The position numbers were made by a program, and so were the translations under genes. From Sequoia sempervirens (taxonomy: Eukaryota; Streptophyta; Pinopsida; Cupressales; Cupressaceae), in the NCBI GenBank assembly GCA_007258455.2, contig VDFB02270651.1:496378564-496442563 (forward strand): 64,000 nucleotides of DNA. The letters are read 5' to 3'. Below, one piece after another: positions 1 to 14,228 of this stretch (its first letter is position 1; each line of letters opens with the position of its first letter). The notes beneath the pieces were generated by a model, which was not told the DNA's origin, did no database searches, and worked only from the letters and a program-made list of their open reading frames with translations.

Positions 1-2380
1 CAAACACATCTTCAACTGCCACACAATCCAGAACCTAAAACTCTAGATATAGAACCTCTTAACACCTTTGATCATCACATCCAAACCACACAAGCATAAC
101 TTCAACCATGAAGAAATGCATAGCACAACACTAAACACACCTCTATCACACTGCACACTCTTTTATTCAAATTTCCTCAAAAGCACTTGGAAACAAGTGA
201 ACCAATTGCATCAACAAAACCAAAAAAACTTGCTCAAAATATCTATAACATTTGCAACACCTGCTCAATACCACAAACACTTCTCAATATGCAACACTGG
301 AGGTTGACATCAAATCACAACACTAATGACAACATAGTGCAACAATCTCCAACAATCTTCTTGACCATACTGGAGGTTGACATCAATGTGACATCAAACC
401 ACAACACATCCACACTAGTAGTTGACATCAATGAAAACACTAATGACAACACCAACAAATCTCCAACAACATATATGTTGAAATGAACATGACAAATAAG
501 AGGGGGTGAATTAGTTGTAGAAAATTAAACCTTCAAAACCCTCAATAGTAAACATATCCACAAGCATTAAATATACTCTTATTCTATTAATATGATTAAA
601 AATGAAATGTAGATAACAAAAACTGAAATCACAACACCACACACATAAGAACACCAAATTTACATGGAAAACCCAATGAGGGAAAAACCATGGTGAGGAT
701 TATCTCACAATGTAAGTAATAGAAAAACCAGTACAAAGAGGCTCACTGCCATAATAGGAAGCACTATCCAAAAAGGCTCATAGCTAGGGCTCACTACCAC
801 AAAAAGAATACAAGAAGATAAAAGAAGAGTGTTACACAGAGAAGCACTTCTCAATGCAACAAGGAGTCCACCACAATTTCTCACCCACTTTTGCAGTCTC
901 ACATGAAAGATTTCGGATGCCTTCAACTCATTGCCTTTAGGAACCCTAACATGAAGTTCACATTGCTCTCCTCAAATTCTCAGAGCATCACATACACTTT
1001 ACTCGCATCACTCTTCGCATCTATATTTCTTCATACTCTTTCCTTCACCTCTCTTGCATCAAAACCATTCATATTTATATCAACATCTACCTCAAAACTT
1101 TCTCCAATGTCGGCCACTAGTCGTTATACATTCAAATTTAAACTAGGTTAGCACCCAAAAATTCTTGCAGTGGATAGAAATGAAAGTGACCTACATAAAT
1201 CCTTAATTAGGACTCAAATATATCCCAAAATGCTTCCACAAGCCTCACATGTAGTGTGAAACACAAGGTCAGCCAACACCCGTGTAAAACATTAAAAACA
1301 TTGAGTACACACTGACTTAGATCAAGTTGAAAGTTATAGACAACATAATTTACTTGAATTCAATCCAGAACAATCCACGAACTACTTAAGATTCATCGAA
1401 TACATCATCCAAGCTCGCATCGACAAATAGTATAACTTAGAACAATTGATAACCCTTGTTTGCATACTGATAACTGAAACTTACATTGTACTGCATCAAA
1501 TCCAGTAAAACTTTGATCATAGAAAGTTAAAGACATTATATAATCAAATTTCCAAATCCGCACAACCTGAATCCATTTAACGAAGAAACGCAAAGTAAAT
1601 ACATTTATCCCAAACAATAGAAAACACCATTGAACAACTGATTCACACACTGGTGAAAATATCTCGCATTGTACAGTGATCTAGAAATCCAAATTCTGAA
1701 CATAGCAACCACTGAAAACTTTGAATAACTTGTAAGAACCACACAAGCATAGAATCAACACAAAAAAGAATGTGGAGCACAATATCAGAGCACACTATGA
1801 TCATTTGCACAACAAAATTTACGTTGTTTATTAATTTTTCTCAAAAGCACTTGGAGACCAAGTACCGGAACCATCATCTGAGCTCATTCCAACTCATCTT
1901 CAGACTCTACAACAAAAGAATAGCTCCATGTACTCACAAAATTTCCTCTAGGTCTCAACTACATGTATGCACAACCTATTTTCTTGTTTTCACAATTTTC
2001 TCAATATCTTCAACATCTTCATCCATAGTTGACATCAATGACAACACCAATTAGTAGACTTCCTATTGACATCAATGAAAACGCCATCATTCTTGCAACG
2101 ATATACATGGAAATAACTCAAAATGGCATGACAATATTATGCATTCTCCAATATTCTAGATGCCATTGCATCAATGACATAACATTAAGGCCAATACACC
2201 ATTGAAATCAATGGCAACATATGTTCAACATGGAGATGGTGTGTTACCAATCCTCCCAAAATTCCATGGATTTTTTAGAGATATTTTAACATGATTGAAA
2301 ATAAGGAAGATAAGTTTGGAGGTTATCCTTGGGGATGAAACGATAATGAACAGTTTTATTGAACTAGATTGAAAAAAATG
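1..2380. other. Unassigned intergenic DNA, LTR-like debris
   Basis: No convincing gene is visible. Words such as GTTGACATCAATGACAACAC recur near 300-450 and 2025-2060, and a phrase around CTCAAAAGCACTTGGA occurs near 177 and again near 1840, so parts are degenerate direct repeats. The stretch near 660-700, read on the minus strand, resembles the TTTTCCC...GGGTTTTCC words common in plant Copia LTRs. This is probably old LTR-retrotransposon debris, but I cannot draw boundaries. Confidence 0.35.
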
Positions 2381-3155
2381 TTAAAATTATTTGACCCCTT
2401 GGAAGGAAAGAAAGTGCAATAACCAAAATGACAACAAAAGAGTCTATTGCAGACTTGACCAATTTTATGCTCATGAGGATACATTCTAATTTGAAAGTAG
2501 AAAGGGACCAAATTGTGTACAAGTTGAGCCAAAAACACTCTCAGATCACTACCCAATTGAATCACGGATAGTAATAAAATCTTGTGGATATATATATCTA
2601 ATGGATAGAAGGATAACCTATATAAAATTAACAATAATTTTCTAAAATACCAAGATTGTTTGGATGGTATAAAAACTTTGAGGAAAACTAAATTAAATTT
2701 GTTTCCTAAGGATTTTTCCATTGGCTACTGGGTTAACTTGGTTTCCAATTTGAGGACTCTATTGAAAACTACTGGTAAGAAATATGCAATTGATAATAGA
2801 AGATAAGAATGTTTCATACATGATGAGTTGCTAGCTACTAAGGCTAAGGTACAAGTGGATAAATAATATTAAACATAAGCTTATATAAAGTGTTAAATTA
2901 AAAAGGCTCGGGGGGCAAGGATAAAGGAAAAAATGAATTGGGTTAAAGATGGAGATAAAGGAACCAAGAATTTTTGCAATTTTTTGAGGATAAAGCATGC
3001 CATTGAATCAGTAGGGCCGATCAAGATCAATGACTCATGAATGCATGAGAATGAGGAAATTAAGGGAATCTTCTTTGAATTCTACAAAAACTTATTCACT
3101 ATAGAAGATAATAATATTTCTTTCAAAAATGCTTGGGAGATTTGTAGACAAATAA
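2380..3155 (+). mobile_element. LINE relic, endonuclease end to start of RT (part 1)
   Basis: Broken frames translate to LINE-type protein. Near 2440-2480 there is RLDQFYAHED, and near 2545 LSDHYPIES, matching the C-terminal SDHxPI signature of the LINE apurinic endonuclease. Farther on, FYKNLFTIEDNNISF and WEICRQI (about 3079-3153) match the linker before the reverse transcriptase. The frame stops at 3155 where a TIR element is inserted, and resumes in the same frame at 5645. Many stops and frameshifts mean it is dead. Confidence 0.75.
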
Positions 3156-5644
<2,489 letters not shown>

Positions 5645-6783
5645 ATAATGCCTAGGAAAATCACATAAGAGATAGAAGTAAATCTAAAAAAAGAAATATA
5701 TAGAGGAAATTTATAATGCTACTATATCCAATGTTCAACTTGGGAAGTCTCCTAGGGATGATGGTCTTCCAATTGAGTTTTACAAAGATAATCTAGGTTG
5801 GGTAGATGATGACATTTTTGAGGTCAGGAGGCTATTGAAAAAGGAGCCTTAGGGAGTGACATTAAAAGATATAATAAAATCACTTCCAAAATATAAAAAT
5901 AATATAAAAACCAAAGACCTATATCACATTGTTAAATATTTCATACAAAATCTTTGCAAAACTATTGGTAAGGAGGTTGACAAAGATTCTACCAATGCCA
6001 ATAATTAATACTCAAAATAGATTTATCAAGGGCATATATTCTAGAAAATCTGATTACTAGTTGGGAAGCTTTGGATTGGGCAAGAAGCAATTAATATGTG
6101 GGGATGAAAAAGCTTATGATAGAATTGAGTCAACTTTTGTGATTTCTATCTTAAGAGGAAATTATCTTTCCAAATGAGTTTTGCACAATGGTTAAGGTCT
6201 TATTTAAGGATACAAATGCTTAAATTGAAACAAATGGCTCTATTTTTTATCCTTTTCCTTTGGGTAGGTCTACAAAACAAGGTTGACCATTAGCTTCTGC
6301 TCTATTTGTAATTATTGTGGAAGCAATGTATTATATTTTAAGGACTGAAAAGCTAAGGACCTAATCTAAAAGGAGTTGTACTTCCAGACAATTACTCTTT
6401 GCTTAATATACAATTTGTAGACGACACTACATCATTTCCTGAATTGATAGAAGGAAATATGGATAACCTAGTAGCAAGATTAAATATTTTTTGTCTGGCC
6501 TCTAGATCTAACTTTTTTGATGTCAAGTCTGTATTACTTTGTTGGAAATATGATCCTCCCAATTGGTCCATAAAGGTTGTTTAGCAATGGTATAGTCTTG
6601 ACAAAGTTGTGAGATACTTGGGCATTCCCTTCTCTCTTAATACTTCTCTGAAAGAAATGTGGAATTGGATGTTTGCAAAAATTGAAAAAAAAAGATAAAA
6701 CATTGGAACAATAATTATTTGTTAATTGTAGGAAGGGTACAAGTCTATCAAAAAATTTCATCCTCCTACTCAATATACTACAT
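5645..6783 (+). mobile_element. LINE relic, reverse transcriptase (part 2)
   Basis: Continues the LINE of 2380-3155. Around 5735-5790 LGKSPRDDGLPIEFYK matches the K-P-G-x-D-G-x-P-x-E-F-Y start of the LINE RT domain. A degraded N-R-L/IIS...FIKG block follows near 5970-6050. Near 6415 QFVDDTTSF contains the FADD-type catalytic motif (here FVDD). Frameshifts and stops throughout. It ends at 6783 at the edge of TIR element B. Confidence 0.8.
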
Positions 6784-7770
6784 GGGTGATCCCACAATAG
6801 TGGTTTACACTTTCTGAGAGATCCTGATTTTTGCTGAAATCACATATTTTTTAAAAAATATAATGATTTAAGCCTTGGAAAGTTCCATTTAAAGGATTCC
6901 AATTGAAGAGGGTTTGATCAAGCCACCTTAGATCAAATCCCCTTGGATAGAACCCCGCTAGTTTTAAACCATAACTATAATGGAGTCTCCTTTACACCTA
7001 TCAAAATGCTGATAAAAAACCACTTTTGATTTACCTTTTGGAGGATCAAATGAATTAAAATTTAAAATTTATTTTTTGTAAGTATGTATTCCTTATTATA
7101 AGCTTCCCAAAAAGTATAATTTTAAATAAATTTAATTTGATTATTATATTTATTTTTTATTTTTTTTGTGAATGTAGGTTTTTCACTGAAAATCAAGCTC
7201 TCTATTCTTCACATGTGGAAAAATAGTAGATTATCAATTTTTTTTTGAAAATATATATGCACTAGATATTGATGTCCTTGATCCAACAAAATAAAATAAA
7301 ATTGAATTTCGATACATACAAAAAAGTTATGTTTTAGGTAAATCATGTCTAAATTATAATTGGTTTGACTTTGAAACTTAATTAAGAAAAAAATATTCAA
7401 TGAAATTCTATGCAACCAATTCCATGCACTAGATATCGTAGTTATGAATCTAAATTCAAAAAAAAAAGAATTTTATCCTTTATAGAAAAAAAGTTATATG
7501 TTAGCCACCAACGTCACTCTTTAAATATGGTGTTTACTGTTGAAAACTAGTTTTCAAAGGAGATGGAAAAATAAGTGCAATTTGATTCCAAAATTTTAAA
7601 AAAAAATTTAGAATCTGTAGACAAAATGTCACAAATCACTAGTTTGCATCATCTTCAAATTCCTCATAGTTTAGCCGCTATAGGTGCCCGAAAGTGAAGA
7701 TTTAGCTAAAAAAATTAAGTTTAATGTCTAGTTTGGCCAAAAATTGTAAACCAGTATTGTGGGATCACCC
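6784..7770. mobile_element. TIR DNA element, family B, copy 1
   Basis: Terminal inverted repeats of about 26 bp beginning GGGTGATCCCACAATA and continuing TGGTTTACA, with one mismatch between ends. A second copy of nearly equal length is at 23120-24100 and is similar throughout. It interrupts the same LINE: SSYSIYY before it and YASVWFF after it join as the expected LINE peptide. No coding capacity seen, so non-autonomous. Target duplication is not clear in this copy. Confidence 0.78.
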
Positions 7771-8900
7771 CTATGCATCAGTTTGGTTCTTTGTTAGTTA
7801 CCAAATTAATAAAGTGCAAAAGTTAATAAGGGAGTTTCTGTGGTCAACTGGTAAAGGTAAAGGCAAAAGACATATTGTTAAATGGCAGTGGTGTTGTGTA
7901 GGTAAAAAATTAGGGAGGGACTGGGGCAAAAAGACTTGAAAATTCAAGGAATGGCCCTAGCCTAGATACATGGATTGTAAAGACGTTGATAGGTAATGAG
8001 CCTTGGAAGATTCTAATAAGGAAAAATTTGCTAGAAGCCACTCCAAAAAGACAAAATAGTGGAAAAACTTACACTTGGATGATATGTTTAAATATTTTTG
8101 TTTAAAATCTTATGGTTTTTGTAGTGATTTCTAGCATTTGGAGGGCTTGGGAATCATGTAGGAATTTGATAGCAAAAAGGGAACCTATAAATATAAAGGA
8201 TAATTGCATCCTGGGATCCAGATATGCGTGGTAGATATTGAGCAGTAATAACAAACCTTTGGCTTTACTTCGAGGGTGTTTTACAAAGAAATGGAATGGT
8301 AAAGGGGTCATTTGTTTTAATGGTATACTGTGCAATAATTCTCTTAAAAGGTGGGAACAACTGAAAAAGGAATTTGATATTCTTGATTCACATAAGAGAT
8401 CATATACATTGGTAGAAATGGCTTTGGATTCTTTTTCTGGTCAAAAATATATTTAAGGAAGAAGGATTTGAAAACTTTAGTTAGATTGATGGCTCATCCC
8501 TACTAACGATCAAGTATTACAATTTGTACAAAATGCTAACTCAACCAAAGAGGTATTTGATCATGTCAATCATTATTGGAGCCTAGAATTAAGGAAAATT
8601 AGTGGACTAAGATGGTCAAGGTCTGTTGGTTTAATAAAATAGAAAAAAAATAGTCATGTTTTAGATGATTGTTATTGTTGAGGAAGCTAGTCAGAGGTTT
8701 CTCTTCTATTCTTTGTATTTTGTTTGTAATGATGTTGAAGATTTAGAACATATTTTCTTTATACATGTCAGTATGCTTTTGCAATTCGGTCTCTCTTTAT
8801 GGGTAACATTGTTGGGTGGCATAGTAAGAATGATGTCTCATGGTTTGAAATTTTGTGTGGTTATATTAAAGGATTGAATGCTGAGTCAAATTTGTTTTGG
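7771..8900 (+). mobile_element. LINE relic, C-terminal part (part 3)
   Basis: YASVWFFVSYQINKVQ and LIREFLWSTGK (about 7772-7855), then RHIVKWQWCC, are the region after the RT palm of plant LINEs. Near 8725-8765, FVCNDVEDLEHIFF matches the zinc-binding zf-RVT region at the end of such ORFs. Frames are broken repeatedly. The poly-A end cannot be fixed. Confidence 0.7.
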
Positions 8901-9534
8901 TTTGTTTTTTCTACTGAAATTTTATGGTTTTTTATGGAAAAGAAGAAATGAGCACAATTACCAAGGCAAAAAGAGGGTTCTAATTGAGTCTAAATGTAGA
9001 CTCACATTCTTGTTGATTGTTGAATAGGTAACCTTAACCTTGGGAATACTTGCGGATACGTTCATGAAAATATTGGAAGAAGGTGCTACTCCACTGTTCA
9101 AGGATGACATTCAATAGGCTGACTATCAACCTCAATGTTTGAGGAAAATTGATAATGAGTTTCAAAATGAGTATATCAACTTTTGGAACCAGTACTCCAA
9201 ACTTCTTCAATATGAGATAAAAGGGATACAACAATAACTTGACAATAAGGGACTTGGATATTATCCACTAGAACTTTGATACCAGCAGTTGGGAACACAT
9301 ATCTCCTCCAATAGAAACCTTTCTTGGAATTGATTTATACAAACTGAACATGAATGTTCCTACCAAGAAAGAAAAGTGATATGATATAAGCAGTATTATG
9401 TATCTATTGGTATAGCAAACTTTGTTATATGCTTTTGTTAGTTTGACTAATCCTGTAACCTGATTCAGACTGATGTAATTAATGTGACAATACTGATCAC
9501 ATATACTATAACCAGACTCTTTTATTTAAGAATC
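8901..9534. other. Unassigned intergenic DNA
   Basis: No gene, RNA or repeat recognised; short open frames only. Confidence 0.4.
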
Positions 9535-9662
9535 GAATTTAAATTAAAAAATATTATATTATACATTTATGATATAATATATAAATATATAATATAATAT
9601 ATAGATTATATGATATTATATATAAATTATATGATATTATATATATATCTATATTATATATT
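9535..9662. repeat. AT-rich (TATA)n-like simple repeat
   Basis: Almost pure A/T made of short imperfect words such as ATATAATATATA and TATGATATTATATAT. Many are self-complementary. It lies just upstream of the TIR-domain relic. Confidence 0.8.
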
Positions 9663-9884
9663 CCCTGGGAAAAGGGTGAGGTTAAAGAACAAGGAAAAAG
9701 ATTGAGTCAAGCGGAGCCACCTAAACAATGAATACTGATACTTAGAACAAAACTGAAGCAATATAGCATGAAACTGAAACGTAATTTCTCATGGATGCCT
9801 ACATACAGATGCTTGCATACGTCGTTCTTTGCATGCTATGGTAGATCTGGTTGTCCTTCAATCATTTTTTGATCTATCAAGTAG

Positions 9885-10290
9885 CATGTTTTCATCAATC
9901 ATTACAGACCAAATGTCAAAGACAACCATCATTTTTTCACTTCACCGCACTGGATTGCATGCGTTTTTCAATGAAACGGGGTTTTAGTTGGGACAGGAAT
10001 TACTCGAGACAATTAAAGAAGCAATTCAAACTGGTTTACTTCACATTGTCATCTTGTACAAAAGATATGTTGAATCGCCTTGGTGTTTGCAAGAGATTTA
10101 TCTAATACAGGAAAGCGGTAATTAAACTATTCTGGACTTCAATCGCTTTCTTCATGGAGATCTTATGTGCCTCGAAATGGTGAAGGATTATATGTGGATG
10201 CATTTGTACACTTACAAAATAAGATGGACGGTAATAAAAAGAGATCAACGGCTCAAAAGAAACTGATTGATGGCAAAAAGCAGTAGGAAA
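9885..10290 (+). pseudogene. TIR-domain relic of a TNL resistance gene
   Basis: Three frames together give a recognisable plant TIR domain. HVFINHYRPNVKD (near 9887) matches the opening D-V-F-x-x-x-R-G-x-D-x-K block. TGLHAFFNETGF then a stop, LGQELLETIKEAIQ and LHIVILYKRYVESPWCLQEI (about 9948-10100) match the later TIR blocks ending in the conserved W-C-L-x-E-L. A third frame gives GEGLYVDAFVHLQNK (about 10180-10230), like the domain's C-terminal helix. At least two frameshifts and one internal stop show it is not functional. No NB-ARC or LRR follows, so it is a fragment. TIR domains of intact TNLs are NADases in immune signalling; that activity is not claimed here. Confidence 0.65.
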
Positions 10291-10439
10291 AGTTTGCCAT
10301 ATATCAGGGTTGGTTATAAGTGAAATAGATTTTAGATTTTACATTCAGATTGGGCAAGTTCCATAGATGAACATAAGTTTACTTTGGTTATACATTTAGT
10401 CTTAATTTCATAATATTTTTTTTTTAGAAGTTAAAAGAA

Positions 10440-10788
10440 ATAACTAACTATATCACTTTATGTGGGAGATGCCAAGTATAAAGCAACAAAACGCACAACT
10501 TTCCAAATAATATTGGAGGATTTGTAAGATAGACCTACCTTATTGTATTGTGACAACAAGAGTTCTATACAATTGACAAAGAATCCAATGTTTCATAATA
10601 GGACCAAACATATTGAGATTCAACATCACTACATCAGAGAATTGGTTTAATAAGAATTGATCAAGATTGCGTATCTCAATACAAAGGGTTAGATAAAAAA
10701 TATCTTCACGAAGCCTCTACCTCATGAAAGGTCCCAAAAAAAATGATTTCTACTTTAAGATCTTGCCAATAGTCATCACAGGGGGGGA
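10440..10788 (+). mobile_element. Copia relic, RNase H end and polypurine tract
   Basis: The translation contains [36 protein letters not shown], and after stops IAYLNTKG and IFTKPLPHE. This is the characteristic C-terminus of Copia RNase H. A run of seven G then A precedes TG at 10789, typical of a polypurine tract next to a 3' LTR. Stops within the reading frame show decay. Confidence 0.8.
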
Positions 10789-11940
10789 TGAAACAATAAT
10801 ACCATTGATGCTATTGACTTATTTGAATTTTTTATCTTCATGCATGTAATAAATAATATAGTTGGCATATAGTTGAATATTATCATGTGTAATAATGTTC
10901 ACCTACAATTTGAGTCTCTATATAATAGATCCCTTACCTCATGTTCTATCAAGGTAATATTTTAGGCTTCTGTATATTTGCTTGTCGTGCATGATCTATA
11001 AATCATTGTTTGTTATTTAACTTCTTACCTTTAGATAGTGCTATTGTTGTGTGCATTTGTGAGCAAAAGTGGGCATGAGAGTGAGGAGGAGGAAAACAAA
11101 TAGCATTGTCCTTCAAGGTTGAGATTCCAAGCTTGTTGACCTTCAATTTGAGATGTCAAAGAAAAAATGGGTGCATGATATACTACAAATTTTATCTCTC
11201 ATAAAATCTAATTGTATATGCTATTTCAACAAGGTTGAGAATTAGCATAAAAAATATGTGTTTTTTTTTTGTTGACGAAATTTCATAAACACCTTATGAC
11301 AAGTAGTTCATAGGTTTAAAGTTGAACTCTATAATCCCTACTAGCATTCTCCCATCTTATGCCAAAATGAAATCTACAACTAGCTCTAGTGTGCACATAA
11401 AATATGATGCATAGTAAAAATGGATGCTTTAAGAAATAAATACAGACACAATAACATGAATTTATTATAACACTAAAAAGATTCACAATCTAAACAAACA
11501 ACATATCCCTATGATCACTCAAATACTTTGAGCTATCCACTATCATTGAATCAAAAAGTGGAATCCCTAAAAAAAATTAAACTACAAAGCAAGTTTGAAA
11601 ACAAGATAAAATAAGAATTAAAATTTTGGAATGAAAGACTTAGATGATAATAATTTAATTAAAAAACTAAAATTATTCTTGTGATAATTAATAACACACC
11701 CAACCAATGAGATTTACTTGACATGTATTTGATCAATTTATTATGACTTTTCTATAGTTCACTGAATATGAGATTTAACTATTCAAAATGAATGAAAACC
11801 CAAATTATGATTGTGCTAATTAGTAACACCCAACCAACAAGAATTACTTACATATATTTGATCAATTTATTATGACTTTCCATACTTTCGATGAAAAAAA
11901 GATTTAACTACTCAAAATAAATAAATGATTAATAGTCATA
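10789..11940 (+). repeat. Copia 3' LTR-like sequence, copy 1
   Basis: Directly follows the Copia polypurine tract and starts with TG. The whole stretch is closely repeated at 16108-17275. It holds a TATA-like CTCTATATAATAGATCCC near 10916. Homology between copies fades after TCATAATG near 11945, so the end is approximate. I infer it is the LTR of the Copia family whose coding end is upstream. Confidence 0.65.
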
Positions 11941-11949
11941 ATGGCTCTA

Positions 11950-12085
11950 GGAAAGTTCATCGCCAACAATTCACCGACGGAAAATTCACCGCCAACAATT
12001 CACTAGAGGAAAATTCACCACCATGACAAATTCACCTCAAGGAAAATTCACCACCAACAATTCACTACTGTAGAAAATTCATCGT
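11950..12085 (+). repeat. Short tandem repeat, AATTCACCG-type
   Basis: Units of roughly 20-30 bp built on GGAAAATTCACC and CCAACAATTCAC repeat about six times with substitutions. No coding sense. Confidence 0.7.
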
Positions 12086-12700
12086 ATTAAAAGTTAAAAA
12101 TGTGTGGCTCTCAAAAACAAATTTTTTAAAATGTATATTTTTAGATACGATTTAAATTTTTAATAAGAAACCTTTGCTATCTCAAAGAATAGTTTTTACT
12201 CTAACAACTAATAGTGAGTACAATGGATCCTACCATTTATAAAATAATAAGAAAAATCATAATCTATACACTAGTCTAAAATAATTTATCAGTTTATTAT
12301 CATGGATATGTTTCAAGATTACTCGAAGCCATTTAATGTTTTACAAGAGACCTTATCTTGTTTAATATTAATGATAAATTAGTCCAAATAATTTTCAAAT
12401 ATTAAAAAAAATTAGTATTAGCCATCTTGTTCAGTTACAACTCCCCACAATTTTATTATTCTTGGACTTTGGTGAAAAAGCTTTTATCTTGTAAATATAT
12501 TTTCAGAAGTCTTCGCCTTGCACATTATTTGGGGGCGGGAGTGCTGGTGACGATGGGTGCCGGTACAAATTCATCTTGCCCGTTCTTTTATTTAGGTAAT
12601 AACTACGATCCACTCGTATAAGTAATACTCGGCTAAATCGTTGGATGCAGTGCGTAAAGCGAAAAAAATGTTAAACTTGAAAACCAGGCACCGTAAGCCT
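12086..12700. other. 5' flank of the ATL gene, unassigned
   Basis: AT-rich until about 12500, then base composition becomes mixed on approaching the gene. No repeat or RNA recognised. It probably holds the promoter of the downstream gene. Confidence 0.4.
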
Positions 12701-12701
12701 T

Positions 12702-12708
12702 TATAATA
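12702..12708 (+). promoter_or_regulatory. Possible TATA box of the ATL gene
   Basis: TATAATA lies 92 bp upstream of the ATG at 12800, a reasonable distance for a plant core promoter with a short leader. Position and sequence only. Confidence 0.3.
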
Positions 12709-12799
12709 CGCATCCAGCCATTAATTCGTATGGTTTAGACGCCAACAGTTTTCTACAAGCAGACGATTGGCTGCTGTGAAGACGGAGAAATTCGCTGCA

Positions 12800-13900
12800 A
12801 TGTTCCCTGGCGGAAGTAATCTCACTTATGTTACGCCATTGAAGGTACTGAATTTAGCAGAAAAAACCAAAAAGGGTAATTTTACTGATAGTTTCTGCAA
12901 TTGCACGGGGTCGTTCAGCCCCTCTGTACCAGTTATCATGTTGGTTCTGTCGTGCTTCATTTTATTCATCTGCTTCTTTTGCATCTTCTTCCGCCGCCAA
13001 AGCACGAACTGGGACGACAGAAGACATCGCCGGAATGTTATGGAGAACGACAGACGACCGCGCCGTAATATTATGGAGAACGACAGAAGACAGCGCCGTA
13101 ATGTTATGGAGGCCATCGATAGGGAGGCGGCCCGGGGTCTGGAGGCGGAGGTCATCGAGAGCTTTCCCATTTTCAGCTACAATCTGGTGAAGCGCCTCAA
13201 AGCACTGGGGCCCAAGTGCTCCGAGTGCGCGGTCTGTCTCAGCGACTTCGCGGATAATGACATGCTGCGGTTGCTTCCCAAGTGCACCCACGCTTTCCAT
13301 CCAGTGTGCATCGACAAGTGGCTCTTCACGCACACGACGTGCCCGGTCTACCGGACAAGCCTTGTGCTCTCGGACGAATACATTCCAACGGCTACAGTCC
13401 CCGGTTTAGTCGAGCCGCAGGCGCCTCCCGACGAGGTCACGGTCGTTATTAACAACGGAATCGGTGTTAACCCCGTCATAGATACCCCAAATGATGAAGC
13501 TTCCGGATATGGTTCGATGGAGTACTCGCTGGTGAGGGCGCGTAAGGAGATGGAGCAGCCGACGGAGTGGTACATCGCCACAGCCGAGGGTCTCACTCCT
13601 GGGTGCCACAGGAGCTGCAGCTTCGTAGACGCGCATCATTCGCATGAGCCGTCAGGTTCTAGTGCTCTGCTCGCGTGCTCTAAACCAGCCAGCTTTCTTG
13701 GCGATGCAGGGCACATATCGAGTTCGGAAAGATGGGGGCGAATTTCTATGAAGCCGGCCTTGGGTTTAAGGACATTTTCTGAGGGCCTTTTGCCTCGACC
13801 TGGAGCTCAAGATGGTTTTGAGCAGCAGGATGAGAAGGCTTATTTGAAGAGGAAGTTTAGTTGGTTTTTGGCAAGAGACAGAGTAGGAGACGGAACGTAG
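12800..13900 (+). CDS. ATL-type RING-H2 protein, last zinc ligand replaced
   Basis: Intronless 366-residue ORF, much richer in G+C than its surroundings. The frame is open back to a TTG at 12767, but the first ATG is at 12800, with G at -3, so I start there. Order of parts: a short N-terminus; one membrane segment (about 42-64, VIMLVLSCFILFICFFCIFF); a basic linker of three 11-residue repeats (73-104); a GLD-like block GLEAEVIESFPIF (113-125); a RING-H2 domain (143-184); and a long C-terminal tail ending near KRKFSWFLARD. This is the layout of plant ATL E3 ubiquitin ligases, which are membrane-anchored and often defence- or C/N-responsive. Zinc ligands seen are C143, C146, C162, H164, H167, C170 and C181. 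The eighth, expected Cys, is Tyr184 (TAC at 13349-13351). Tail motifs recall the ATL6/ATL31 group, but I do not assign an orthologue. The frame is otherwise intact, so this is a functional variant, a very recent loss, or a sequence error. Confidence 0.88.
   Translation: MFPGGSNLTYVTPLKVLNLAEKTKKGNFTDSFCNCTGSFSPSVPVIMLVLSCFILFICFFCIFFRRQSTNWDDRRHRRNVMENDRRPRRNIMENDRRQRRNVMEAIDREAARGLEAEVIESFPIFSYNLVKRLKALGPKCSECAVCLSDFADNDMLRLLPKCTHAFHPVCIDKWLFTHTTCPVYRTSLVLSDEYIPTATVPGLVEPQAPPDEVTVVINNGIGVNPVIDTPNDEASGYGSMEYSLVRARKEMEQPTEWYIATAEGLTPGCHRSCSFVDAHHSHEPSGSSALLACSKPASFLGDAGHISSSERWGRISMKPALGLRTFSEGLLPRPGAQDGFEQQDEKAYLKRKFSWFLARDRVGDGT
13016..13114 (+). repeat. 33-bp tandem repeat inside the ATL gene (3 copies)
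   Basis: Three consecutive 33-bp units starting GACAGA encode DRRHRRNVMEN, DRRPRRNIMEN and DRRQRRNVME. They form the basic linker between the membrane segment and the GLD block. Copies differ by few substitutions, so expansion is recent or is held by gene conversion. Confidence 0.9.
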
Positions 13901-14222
13901 CGGATTCCGATCAAAGCAGCGGTTGTAGTTCTGAATGGATTCTCCATTCACCACAAAAGCTTACGAGTTGAACCACGAAAAACTATTAAAGACGATATCT
14001 GTAAATGGCCTGTTTTGGTTTGCGACTGGTATCAAACCATGCTAGGTACCGTCAACCCTGTCTGTTATGTAAATTTCTTCTTGACACAGTTACATCATAG
14101 GAGCTATAAGAATATTAATATATTGTGTATAACCAGTCGTTCATTATTTCAATCGTTTTTTCCTTAATTTAGCCTTAACTACTTTGCTGTATTTAGATAT
14201 TGATACGGTCTTCGAAACACGA

Positions 14223-14228
14223 AATAAA
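14223..14228 (+). other. Possible polyadenylation signal of the ATL gene
   Basis: AATAAA 323 bp after the stop codon and before the MITE at 14384. It is the first canonical signal I see downstream. Confidence 0.4.

Noticed and set aside
12767..12799. Start of the ATL protein at TTG 12767
   Set aside because: Plant nuclear genes rarely start at TTG, and an in-frame ATG with a purine at -3 lies at 12800.
12826..13645. Minus-strand open frames across the ATL gene
   Set aside because: Shadows of the GC-rich coding strand; no family features.
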